A stretch of 64,000 nt of DNA. Origin: Acidovorax sp. A1169. Lineage in GTDB: Bacteria > Pseudomonadota > Gammaproteobacteria > Burkholderiales > Burkholderiaceae_C. Within the stretch, counting starts at the first letter, position 1; each line of letters opens with the position of its first letter. Positions 34,041 to 41,547 of the stretch are shown here, piece by piece. The stretch lies in contig NZ_JAUZDX010000011.1 in assembly GCF_030704685.1 (NCBI RefSeq), positions 147,589 to 211,588 on the forward strand, in the 5' to 3' direction. The notes beneath the pieces were generated by a model, which was given only the letters and a program-made list of their open reading frames with translations, had not been told where the DNA came from and ran no database searches. Position numbers and translations under genes: made by a program.

Positions 34041-35654
34041 CTACATGCGCGCTACCCCGAACTGCATGGGGTGAAGGCTGCGCGCCTGTGCATCGGCGCA
34101 GGTGGCCAGGCACAGGGCCAGCACGGCGCGGGTGTCGCGCGGGTCGATCACGCCGTCGTCCAGCAGCAGGCCGCTGGTGTAGAAGGCATCGGCCTGGGCC
34201 TCGAATATGGCCACGATCTTGTCGAACTGGGCCTGCGACTCGGCCGGATCGGGCGTGATGCCTTTGCGCGCCAGCGCTGCCTCGGTCACGATCTGCATGG
34301 TGCGTGCGGCCTGCTCGCCGCCCATCACGGCCGTCTTGGCACCGGGCCAACTGAACAGAAAACGCGGCGCATAGCCGCGCCCGCACATGCCGTAGTTGCC
34401 CGCGCCAAAGCTGGCGCCGCACTGGATGGTGATCTGCGGCACCGTGGCGTTGGCCACGGCCTGGATCATCTTGCTGCCGTGCTTGATCATGCCGCCCTGC
34501 TCGCTGTCCTTGCCCACCATGTAGCCCGTGGTGTTCTGCAGGTAGACGATGGGGTGGCCCAACTGGCACATCCACTGGATGAAGTGCGCCGCCTTGTTGG
34601 CACCCGCCACGTCGATGGGCCCGTTGTTGGTGATGAAGCCCACGGGGCGGCCATCGATGCGCGCCTGCGCGCAGACGGTGGCCATGCCGTAGCGCGCCTT
34701 GAATTCGAGCAGATCGGAGCCATCGACGATGCGCGCGACCACCTCGCGCATGTCCACGGGCTGGCGCAGGTCGTCGGGCATCAGGGCCAGCAGGTCATCT
34801 GCGCCCAGGGTCGGGCCTGGAGCCGCTGACGTTGAAGCAGGGTTTGCCCATCCTGATGCCTCGACGATGGCGCGCGCCATGCCGATGGCCTCGCGGTCAT
34901 CCAGTGCCAGGTACTCGCCCAGGCCCGAGACGCTGGTGTGCATCTCGGCGCCGCCCAGTTCCTCCTCGGTGGCGATCTCTCCCGTTGCAGCCTTGAGCAA
35001 GGGCGGCCCCGCCAGGAAGGCACGCGAGCGGCCCTGCACCATGATCACCACGTCCGACAGGCCGGGCATGTAAGCCCCGCCGGCCGTGCCCGAGCCATGC
35101 TGCACGGTGATCACAGGAATGCCGGCCGCCGACAGCCGCGCCAGGTTGCGGAACAGGCTGCCGCCATGCACGAAGCCCTCGACCCGGTAGCGCATGAGGT
35201 TGGCGCCCGCGCTTTCGACCAGGTGCACGAAAGGCAGGCGATTCTGCAACGCGATCTCCTGCACGCGCAGGATCTTGTCCAGGCCCATGGGCTGGATGGC
35301 GCCCGCCTCGATGCCCGAGTCGCTGGCCACCACCATGCAGCGCACGCCCGACACCATGCCGATGCCGGCGAGGATGCCACCCCCCGGGACTGATCTGGCC
35401 GGGTCTTTCGTGTCCTGCAGGTAGCCCGCCAGGGTGGCCAGTGGCAGCCAGGGCGTGCCGGCATCGAGCAGCAGCGCCACGCGCTGGCGCGGCAGCAACT
35501 GGCCGCGCTTGTCGAACTGCGGCTGCGAGCGGGCCGAGGCAGCCGCGGCGCGGTCTTCGAGTGCGCGCAGGGCGTCCAGCCGAGCCAGTTGGGTGCTGCG
35601 CCGCCGCTGTACGTCGGGTGCGGAGGCATTGAACCGCGAGGCGAAAGCCGTCAT
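34041..35654 (-). CDS. Acyl-CoA carboxylase carboxyltransferase (beta) subunit, AtuC-like
   Basis: 537 residues. Two-domain carboxyltransferase: VSGVRCMVVASDSGIEAGAI, HGSGTAGGAYMPGLSD in the N-terminal half, and GFITNNGPIDVAGANKAAHFIQ, YMVGKDSEQGGMIKHG, CGASFGAGNYGMCGRGYAP in the C-terminal half, as in methylcrotonyl- and geranyl-CoA carboxylases. The start at 35654 forms ATGA with the SDR stop. Its place directly after an SDR gene points to geranyl-CoA carboxylase. Confidence 0.85.
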   Translation of the reverse strand: MTAFASRFNASAPDVQRRRSTQLARLDALRALEDRAAAASARSQPQFDKRGQLLPRQRVALLLDAGTPWLPLATLAGYLQDTKDPARSVPGGGILAGIGMVSGVRCMVVASDSGIEAGAIQPMGLDKILRVQEIALQNRLPFVHLVESAGANLMRYRVEGFVHGGSLFRNLARLSAAGIPVITVQHGSGTAGGAYMPGLSDVVIMVQGRSRAFLAGPPLLKAATGEIATEEELGGAEMHTSVSGLGEYLALDDREAIGMARAIVEASGWANPASTSAAPGPTLGADDLLALMPDDLRQPVDMREVVARIVDGSDLLEFKARYGMATVCAQARIDGRPVGFITNNGPIDVAGANKAAHFIQWMCQLGHPIVYLQNTTGYMVGKDSEQGGMIKHGSKMIQAVANATVPQITIQCGASFGAGNYGMCGRGYAPRFLFSWPGAKTAVMGGEQAARTMQIVTEAALARKGITPDPAESQAQFDKIVAIFEAQADAFYTSGLLLDDGVIDPRDTRAVLALCLATCADAQARSLHPMQFGVARM

Positions 35655-36562
35655 GGCGCTGCCTCCGGTAGCTGTTGCTGCTGCTCTGCAAACACGCGCG
35701 GCACCTGCGCGCGGTGAAAGCCCTCGAATGGCCGCACGGCAGGCCGCTGCTGGGTGGGCGCATCGGGCACCTGCATGGGCCAGCCCAGGCGCGCCTGGGG
35801 GCGTGCGCCATCGACGCGCATGGTGGTGCCGCTGATGAAGCTGGCCGCGGGGCTGAGCAAAAAGATGATGGCCGCAGAGACTTCGGCCTCGGTGCCAAAG
35901 CGCCCCTGGGGCACCGTGTGGCGCATGGCACGCAGCATGTCGGCGGCGGCGGGTGGGTAGTTGTCCATGCCGCTCGATGCGATGTAGCCGGGCGCCACCG
36001 CGTTCACGCGCACGCCGCTGCCGGCCCATTCGAGCGCAGCGGTTTCGGTGAAGCTGACCATGCCGGCGCGCGCGGCGCCGCTGTGCCCCATGCCCGGCAT
36101 GGAGCCCCACATGTCGGCCACGATGTTGACGATGCTGCCGCCCTGGGCCTGCATCCACTGCCGGTGGCACTCGCGCGCCATCAAAAAACCGCCGGTGAGG
36201 TTGGTGTTCAGCACCGCCTCCCAGCCCTTGGCGGAGATGCTGGCCAGCGGTGCCATGAACTGGCCGCCCGCGTTGTTCACCAGCGCGTCGATGCGTCCGT
36301 GCTCGGCCAGGGCCTGCTGCACCACAATGGCCACGGCCTCTTCGGAGCGGATGTCGCAGGCATGCCAGGAGGCCTGCCCGCCGTCGGCCGCGATCTCGGC
36401 CTGCACCGCCTGCAGCTTGTCAGCCTTGCGCCCGACCAGCACCACCTGCGCACCCAGCCGGGCCAGCTCGTGCGCCGTGCAGCGGCCTATGCCCGACCCG
36501 CCGCCGGTGACGATCACCACCTTCCCCGCGAACAGGCCGGGTGCGAACACGCTCTGGTACAT
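35651..36562 (-). CDS. SDR-family protein (AtuB-like), enoyl-CoA-reductase-type active site
   Basis: 303 residues. Rossmann motif VTGGGSGIG at about 18-26, then VNNAGGQFMAPL. The classical Tyr-x3-Lys is absent: the position reads HSGAARAGM, with Lys replaced by Arg, as in peroxisomal trans-2-enoyl-CoA reductases and 2,4-dienoyl-CoA reductases. These still use NADP(H) with a different catalytic arrangement. A C-terminal extension of about 45 residues (QRPAVRPFEGFHRAQ onward) is not part of the usual fold. It is the first structural gene of the operon, three bases after the TetR gene, like atuB. Confidence 0.8.
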   Translation of the reverse strand: MYQSVFAPGLFAGKVVIVTGGGSGIGRCTAHELARLGAQVVLVGRKADKLQAVQAEIAADGGQASWHACDIRSEEAVAIVVQQALAEHGRIDALVNNAGGQFMAPLASISAKGWEAVLNTNLTGGFLMARECHRQWMQAQGGSIVNIVADMWGSMPGMGHSGAARAGMVSFTETAALEWAGSGVRVNAVAPGYIASSGMDNYPPAAADMLRAMRHTVPQGRFGTEAEVSAAIIFLLSPAASFISGTTMRVDGARPQARLGWPMQVPDAPTQQRPAVRPFEGFHRAQVPRVFAEQQQQLPEAAP

Positions 36563-36565
36563 GGC

Positions 36566-37294
36566 TCAGGCCTCCCGTATGAACAGTGCCAGCGCCTCGC
36601 CGGTCAGCTCGTCCAGCGACTTGCCACCCTTGGGGGCAAACCACTGCACGGCCCAGTTCAGTGCGCCGAAAAGAAACAGGCGGGCCACGCCTGGGGTGGC
36701 CTGCAGTGCGCCCTGCCGTGACAGGGCGTCGAGCGTGGGCATCCAGGCGGCCTCGTAAGCGTCCTTGACGCGGGCGATCCCCTTGCGCTGCGCGGGCGTC
36801 AGCGAGCGCCATTCGTACAGCATCACCGGGATGAAACCGCTGCGTGGGCCGAGCAGTATCTCGAAATGGTGGCGAATCAGCACCCGCAGCTGTTCATGTG
36901 GCGTGGCACCCGCGGGCAGGGCGGCCATCGCCTGCTGCTGGCTTTGCAGGGCCATGACCATGCCTTCGTTCATGACCGCGTGGAGCAGGGCGCCCTTGCT
37001 TTCGAAGTGGTAGAAGGGCGAGCCGCTGTGCATGCCCGCCGCCGCAGCGATGTCGCGTGTGGTGGTGGCCGCAAAGCCCTTGGTCAGGAATAGCTTGGCC
37101 GCGCCGTCCATGAGCTTGCGGCGACGGTTGCCGTCATCCACTTCTTCGGCGGTCTTGCGCGGGCGGCCGCGTGGGCGCCGTGGTTCTTCTGCCGCCGCGA
37201 CGGCGGTTTTGCGGATGCGGGCGGCAGGCGTGGGAGGGGCTTCAGGGGGGCGGGGGAGCGGGGGACGTTTGCGCCGGACAACGGGGGTTTCCAT
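36566..37294 (-). CDS. TetR-family regulator of the atu-like operon
   Basis: 242 residues from ATG at 37294; a TTG at 37330 would add twelve residues and lies within the candidate operator. A basic Pro/Arg-rich N-terminal tail of about 50 residues (including RRPRGRPRK, an AT-hook-like segment) precedes the helix-turn-helix GFAATTTRDIAAAAGMHSGSPFYHFESKGAL. The C-terminal ligand domain follows. It is transcribed with the operon it probably represses. The inducer would be an acyl-CoA if it works like AtuR. Confidence 0.8.
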   Translation of the reverse strand: METPVVRRKRPPLPRPPEAPPTPAARIRKTAVAAAEEPRRPRGRPRKTAEEVDDGNRRRKLMDGAAKLFLTKGFAATTTRDIAAAAGMHSGSPFYHFESKGALLHAVMNEGMVMALQSQQQAMAALPAGATPHEQLRVLIRHHFEILLGPRSGFIPVMLYEWRSLTPAQRKGIARVKDAYEAAWMPTLDALSRQGALQATPGVARLFLFGALNWAVQWFAPKGGKSLDELTGEALALFIREA

Positions 37295-37607
37295 GCTTCG
37301 CACGATAGCAAAACGCTTTATTTTTAGCAAGCAAGTGCTTTGTAAAAATAGCGGCGCAGGTTTTTGGCGTTCGTAGTTCCGGTTTTTTGGAGGGGGGCTC
37401 GGACGACGCCCACAAAATTGTTCCCAATCGTTGATTCATCCATCAAGTTGAAACAGGCCGCGCTGCAAAAATGGCGGTTTGCGCGAAATTTTTCACGCTT
37501 TGTCGGTTTAATGCTCGTAAAAGTGTTCTTTTGCGCATTGATGGTGATTTGGCGCGGCGGCGGTTATCCCCTACGCTCCGCGGTCCATTCAACGAGAGGC
37601 AGGTTTC
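37295..37607. promoter_or_regulatory. Divergent regulatory region between the atu-like operon and the DUF2135 gene
   Basis: 313 bp, A/T-richer than the flanks and without a gene. At 37329-37340 the inverted repeat AAGCA-AG-TGCTT lies 35 bp ahead of the TetR start and is a plausible operator for it. The other half must carry the promoter of the secreted protein at 37608, but I cannot choose a -35/-10 pair with confidence. A purine-rich GAGAGGCAGG precedes that ATG. Confidence 0.45.
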
Positions 37608-38717
37608 ATGAACACCTACGGCATTGCCCGTTGGGCGCGTTGCGCCGTCGTCACCGCGTCCGCAGTCCTGGCGCTTGGCGCTCAGGCGCAGGTCATCGAT
37701 TTCTCCGGCACCCGCGGCGCGGGCGTCAATCAGACGGATGTACTGCTTGAGAATCTGCGCCTCCTGGTGCCGGTGCCCAATCCGCAGCAGCCGGGCACCA
37801 CGACCACGGTGGAGTCCAACTACAACATCCTGTTCCGCTTCGACCCTGCCACCTTGCACCTGGTGCCGGTGGGTCTGCAGCAGACCGGCGGGTCGGGCTC
37901 GGTGCAGTGCGCCACGGCCCAGGTGACGGTGTTCGACGCGCTGCGGGGCGCGAACCAGCCCCTGGCGAATGCGTCGGTGACCCTGGGCACGCGCTCGGCC
38001 ACCACCAATGCGCAGGGCGTGGCCTCTTTCGCGGGGCTGGCGCAAGGCTTCTTCACCGTGACCACGACGGCGCCCAACTACTCGCCCGCCAACCAGACGG
38101 TGCTGCTCAACTGTTCCGCCCCCAACCAGGTGGCGGTGGCCCTTTCGCCAGCCAGCGGCAGCGCGGGCGGACTGGCCGCCGGCCAGTTCCGCACCATCCT
38201 GACCTGGGGTGAGAACCCGCGCGACCTGGATTCGCATCTGACGGGCCCTGCTGCCAGCGCCAACTCGCGCTGGCATGTGTACTTTGGCGCCAAGACATCC
38301 GGCGACATGTGCGCGCTCGATGTGGATGACATCTCGTCCTATGGCCCGGAGACGGTGACCTGCCCGCCCACGGCCAGCGCGGCCACCGCGCTGCGCCCGG
38401 GCGTGTACCGCTATTCGGTGCACCACTATTCGGGCTCGGGCAACCTGGGTACGTCGAATGCCAATGTGCGGCTGGAGCTTTCCAATGGGCAGGCCTATAC
38501 CTTCACGCCCCCGGCTGCACCCTATACCGGCACCAACAATGTCTGGACGGTGTATGAGCTGACGGTGCTGGCCGATGGGTCGGTGGGCGTGGCGCCGGTC
38601 AATTCGGTGATGGCGAACGTATCGTCGAGCAGCGTGGCCCGCGAACTGCCGATCGCCGAAGGCACCGGCCTGGGCCAGGCCGAGAGCCCTTCAGTGTTCC
38701 GTAATCTGGTGAAATAG
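37608..38717 (+). CDS. Secreted protein with DUF2135/YfaP-like domain
   Basis: 369 residues. Signal peptide ending LALGAQAQ. Residues about 100-180 look like a carboxypeptidase-regulatory/Ig-like fold (VTVFDALRGANQPLANASVTLG...ATTNAQGVASFAGL). Residues about 195-330 contain ILTWGENPRDLDSHLTGP and the pattern of the DUF2135/YfaP domain seen in surface-associated proteins: a D.D.HL core and YRYSVHHYSG. Probably periplasmic or extracellular. No operon partner. It ends at a clear terminator. Confidence 0.7.
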   Translation: MNTYGIARWARCAVVTASAVLALGAQAQVIDFSGTRGAGVNQTDVLLENLRLLVPVPNPQQPGTTTTVESNYNILFRFDPATLHLVPVGLQQTGGSGSVQCATAQVTVFDALRGANQPLANASVTLGTRSATTNAQGVASFAGLAQGFFTVTTTAPNYSPANQTVLLNCSAPNQVAVALSPASGSAGGLAAGQFRTILTWGENPRDLDSHLTGPAASANSRWHVYFGAKTSGDMCALDVDDISSYGPETVTCPPTASAATALRPGVYRYSVHHYSGSGNLGTSNANVRLELSNGQAYTFTPPAAPYTGTNNVWTVYELTVLADGSVGVAPVNSVMANVSSSSVARELPIAEGTGLGQAESPSVFRNLVK

Positions 38718-38772
38718 CCGGGGCGGGCAGGCGCCGCAAGGTGTTTGAAATGTCCGTACCCTGCCCAATTCG

Positions 38773-38804
38773 AGCCCTGGCGCCCAAGGTGCCGGGGCTT
38801 TTTG
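38773..38804 (+). terminator. Rho-independent terminator
   Basis: Stem AGCCCTGGCGCC / GGTGCCGGGGCT (with two G-T pairs), loop CAA, followed by TTTTT. It ends the gene at 37608-38717. The rest of the 326-bp gap to 39044 shows no supported gene. Confidence 0.8.
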
Positions 38805-39043
38805 CATTGCGTCGCGATTGTCTGAGGGGTGACAGATTGTTCTTCGCAACCATGTGGTTTTTCGCCAGGTTTGCAATGCTTTTGATAGCGATTGGGGTAA
38901 TGTCGGCGAAGTTTTCAAGGAATTCGGCCCTGCTTTTTTTGCCCCGTGTACGAGCCTGGCTCACGCGCCGCAGTGCCTTTTTAGCAGAGACATTTGCAGG
39001 GTTAATGCGGCAGCACCGCTGGTGCCGGTGATAACGTAAGCGC

Positions 39044-39184
39044 ATGAACACACCGAACCAAACCCCTACGCCTTCGCCCTCCGGTCTTGATCCTCAAAAG
39101 GTACGCGCAGATCTGGAGAACCTGTTTCGCCAGGCTGTGCCGCAGCCGGGCAAGCCTTCTGCCGACAAGCCCGCTGGCAAGTAA
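39044..39184 (+). CDS. Small 46-residue protein
   Basis: MNTPNQTPTPSPSGLDPQ begins a short hydrophilic protein with a central amphipathic helix (about 19-33, KVRADLENLFRQAV) and a Lys/Pro/Ala tail. Support comes from its own terminator 21 bases after TAA and an orderly codon pattern. The ATG lacks a strong ribosome binding site (GTAAGCGC upstream). No family recognised. Confidence 0.5.
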   Translation: MNTPNQTPTPSPSGLDPQKVRADLENLFRQAVPQPGKPSADKPAGK

Positions 39185-39204
39185 GGCACCGAAAACCGCA
39201 TTCA

Positions 39205-39235
39205 CGCCGCCCATCCGCCTTGCGGATGGGCGGCG
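39205..39235 (+). terminator. Terminator hairpin after the 46-residue gene
   Basis: Perfect 14-bp stem CGCCGCCCATCCGC / GCGGATGGGCGGCG with a 3-base loop, followed by TTTGCTTT. The T tract is interrupted, so efficiency may be moderate. Confidence 0.7.
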
Positions 39236-39456
39236 TTTGCTTTGGTGGTCTGCACTCCGGTGGGTGATAACTTCGCTGCACCATCGGATGGTGATCATTG
39301 GTTTTCTGTATCAACGGCGTGTGGGCGCCGGTGATACAGTGGTGCAGCGATTCACCCTGCGGCCAGATCCTGCCTTTCCCCACTGACTTGCGACCTGCTT
39401 CACGGCGGGCTGGGGCGGTTTTGGAAGGAGATGGCCGCCCGCAAGAAAGCCCCGCC

Positions 39457-40773
39457 ATGGCCACCGTCTCCGATCTCCAGCGCATCGTGTACTCAGGCAA
39501 CCCGCAGGCCGATGCCCTGCTGGACAACCCGTCGCCGTGGAACTTTTTCCCCGATGGCCGCAAGGTGCTGTACTACACGTTTGACGCGAGTCCCGGCAGC
39601 GTGGCGGCTTCCGATGCGGGGCGCTCGATCACAGCATTCAACACAGCGCAGCAGCAGGCCACCCGGCAGATACTGCAGCATGCGGCGGCGGTCACGGGCA
39701 TCGTGTTCACAGAGGTGGGCAGCTCGGCCCAGGCGGACCTCCATTTCGTGGCCACGAATATCCCGGGTGCATCGACGGCGGGATTGGCATCGACGTTCTA
39801 CAACTACAGCTACAACGGCAGCCAGACGTTGACCCAGCTGAATGCGGAGTCGGTGGTGTACCTGGACAACGTGGAGCATGCCGGCATCAACAACCAGCCC
39901 ACGGCGGGCGGTGCCGGCTACGAGGTGCTGCTGCACGAGGTAGGGCATGCGCTGGGGCTGGCGCACCCGTTCGACTCCTCGCGGCCGCTGCCATCGGCGC
40001 AGGACAACACCAACAACACCGTCATGTCGTATACGCATGCCGGCCCCTACAAGACCACGTTCCAGGCGTTCGATCTGCTGGCGCTGGACTGGATCTACGG
40101 GCGCGACGGCCTGGGCGGTGCCTGGGGCATGAATTCCACGAACGGCCCGACGCTGACCTTCGCCAGCCAGCCCAGCGGCACTGCGGGGCCGGACGTGTTC
40201 ACCAGCACGCAGGCCAGCGAGACATTCAACGGTGCGGGAGGTGTGGACACCTTGGTGGCCCACGGCGCTCGCAGCGGCTACTCGCTCGCCCGCAAGGATG
40301 GTGGCTGGCAACTGGTGGATGGCACTGCGGGCCGCGACGGTACCGACACCTTGCTGCAGATCGAGCGCGTGCGCTTTTCGGACCGCTCGGTGGCGCTGGA
40401 CCTTGATGGTGCGGCGGGCACGACGGCGCGCCTGCTGGGGGCGCTGGTCGGTCCGGCAGGGTTGGGCAGCCGCGAACTTGTGGGGGCAGTGCTCAGTGTG
40501 GTGGATTCGGGCACGTCGCAGCTGCAACTTGCGCAGCTGGGCCTGAATGCGGTGCTGGGTGCTTCGGCAACGCCGGAGCAGGTAGCGGCGCTGCTGTTCG
40601 GCAACGTGGTGGGGGCGTCGGCAGACGCCGCCACGGTGCAGTCGCTTGCCGGCCTGATCAGATCGGGTGCCTACACCAATGCGTCGTTCACGGTGGCCGT
40701 CGCCAACCTGGACATCAATGCAGCCCATATCGACCTGGTGGGGCTGAGCACACGGGGGCTCGACTACGTCTGA
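39457..40773 (+). CDS. Serralysin-like M10 metalloprotease, probable type I secretion substrate
   Basis: 438 residues, cysteine-free, no signal peptide. The zinc site HEVGHALGLAH has His160, Glu161, His164 and His170, and VMSY supplies the Met-turn Met190, as in serralysins. The N-terminal propeptide region is short. After about 250 come one degenerate RTX-like stretch (GAGGVDTLVAHGARSGYSLAR) and a helical region. The tail ends HIDLVGLSTRGLDYV, a form common at the C terminus of type I secreted proteins. The gene lies 166 bp before the exporter operon. The ATG at 39457 has a weak ribosome binding site; a GGAAGGAG lies 27 bp further upstream. Confidence 0.85.
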   Translation: MATVSDLQRIVYSGNPQADALLDNPSPWNFFPDGRKVLYYTFDASPGSVAASDAGRSITAFNTAQQQATRQILQHAAAVTGIVFTEVGSSAQADLHFVATNIPGASTAGLASTFYNYSYNGSQTLTQLNAESVVYLDNVEHAGINNQPTAGGAGYEVLLHEVGHALGLAHPFDSSRPLPSAQDNTNNTVMSYTHAGPYKTTFQAFDLLALDWIYGRDGLGGAWGMNSTNGPTLTFASQPSGTAGPDVFTSTQASETFNGAGGVDTLVAHGARSGYSLARKDGGWQLVDGTAGRDGTDTLLQIERVRFSDRSVALDLDGAAGTTARLLGALVGPAGLGSRELVGAVLSVVDSGTSQLQLAQLGLNAVLGASATPEQVAALLFGNVVGASADAATVQSLAGLIRSGAYTNASFTVAVANLDINAAHIDLVGLSTRGLDYV

Positions 40774-40853
40774 CCACGCCGGTCGCTCGATGCCCTGACG
40801 CTGGGTTTTCTTCGCCCAGGGTGGCGTGTGCCTGGGCTGCATCTTCTACTGCC

Positions 40854-40869
40854 TGTGATTCAGGTCACT
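40854..40869. promoter_or_regulatory. CRP-type binding site upstream of the type I secretion operon
   Basis: TGTGA-TTCAGG-TCACT: nine of ten contact positions match. A -10-like TACACT at 40922-40927 lacks a -35 box. The start it predicts, near 40934, would put this site at about -72, a classical class I activation distance. Confidence 0.7.
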
Positions 40870-40903
40870 CCGGCACGGCGAGTGCCTTTGGTTTGGGGAG
40901 AAA

Positions 40904-40945
40904 AATTCATATAGGAACTGCTACACTCCGCTTCCTATATGAATT
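40904..40945. promoter_or_regulatory. Perfect 14-bp inverted repeat over the start codon of the TnpB-like gene
   Basis: AATTCATATAGGAA (40904-40917) and TTCCTATATGAATT (40932-40945) are exact inverted copies separated by 14 bp, 28 bp centre to centre. The spacer contains the -10-like TACACT and the right arm contains the ATG at 40939. The repeat is A/T-rich, unlike its surroundings. It could be a dimer operator or, in RNA, a hairpin that hides the start codon. Confidence 0.8.
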
Positions 40946-41547
40946 CCCTCCTGCGCATTCCGCTCAACGCCACGCCCGACCAGGTGGGGCGGCTGCGTGC
41001 ATTGCAGACGGGATTTGCCAACGTCTGCAATGCGCTGGCACCGGTCGTGCAGCAGACGCGGGTGTGGAACCGGGTGGCGCTGCATCACCTGACGTACAGG
41101 CAGTTGCGCGAGCAGTTTCCCGAGATGGGTTCGCAAATGGTGTGCAACGCCATCTATTCGGTGTCCCGCACCGGGCGCCTGATTTTTCAGCACCCTGCCA
41201 GTCCTTTCAATCTTGCGCGGCTGGGCGACAAGCCGCTGCCCCTGCTGCAATTCGCAGACACCTGCCCGGTGTATTTCGACCGCCACACCTTGAGCGTCAA
41301 GGGCGGGCAGCTGTCCATGTTCACGCTGGATGGGCGCATGCGCTTCGAGTTGGCGCTGCGTCCGGAGGACGAGGCGAGCTTTCACGAACGCAAGCTGCGC
41401 GAGATCGTCCTGTCGCAGCGGGCCGACGGCGTCTATGAACTGTCCTTTTTGCTGGGCAGCGAGTCCGACGGCGCTGCACCAGCGCCCGACCAGGCCATGC
41501 CCGACGGCGAGATCCCCGAATACATCATGGTCCACGAGACAGTATGA
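40939..41547 (+). CDS. TnpB N-terminal-like protein without a RuvC domain
   Basis: 202 residues. The order of segments matches the N-terminal half of IS200/IS605 TnpB (wedge and REC regions): LRIPLNATPDQVGRLRALQ..FANVCNALA at the start, LTYRQLREQFPEMGSQMVCNAI (about 51-72), then a strand-rich part FDRHTLSVKGG.LSMFTLDGR (114-133) and LREIVLSQRADGVYELSFLL (153-172). TnpB would continue with the RuvC nuclease; here an acidic tail of 30 residues ends the protein. The stop overlaps the ABC transporter start (ATGA), so it is the leader gene of the secretion operon. It may be a domesticated nucleic-acid-binding regulator. No ribosome binding site is visible, and the message may be nearly leaderless. 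Confidence 0.7.
   Translation: MNSLLRIPLNATPDQVGRLRALQTGFANVCNALAPVVQQTRVWNRVALHHLTYRQLREQFPEMGSQMVCNAIYSVSRTGRLIFQHPASPFNLARLGDKPLPLLQFADTCPVYFDRHTLSVKGGQLSMFTLDGRMRFELALRPEDEASFHERKLREIVLSQRADGVYELSFLLGSESDGAAPAPDQAMPDGEIPEYIMVHETV

Noticed and set aside
38741..39031. A 96-codon hydrophobic open frame between the DUF2135 gene and the 46-residue gene
   Set aside because: It runs through the terminator at 38773-38804, has no ribosome binding site and lacks the codon pattern of neighbouring genes.
40939..41547. A complete TnpB transposon or an RNA-guided TldR repressor
   Set aside because: There is no RuvC domain, no TnpA, and no room for a guide RNA right after the gene because the stop overlaps the next start. 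Only N-terminal homology is claimed.
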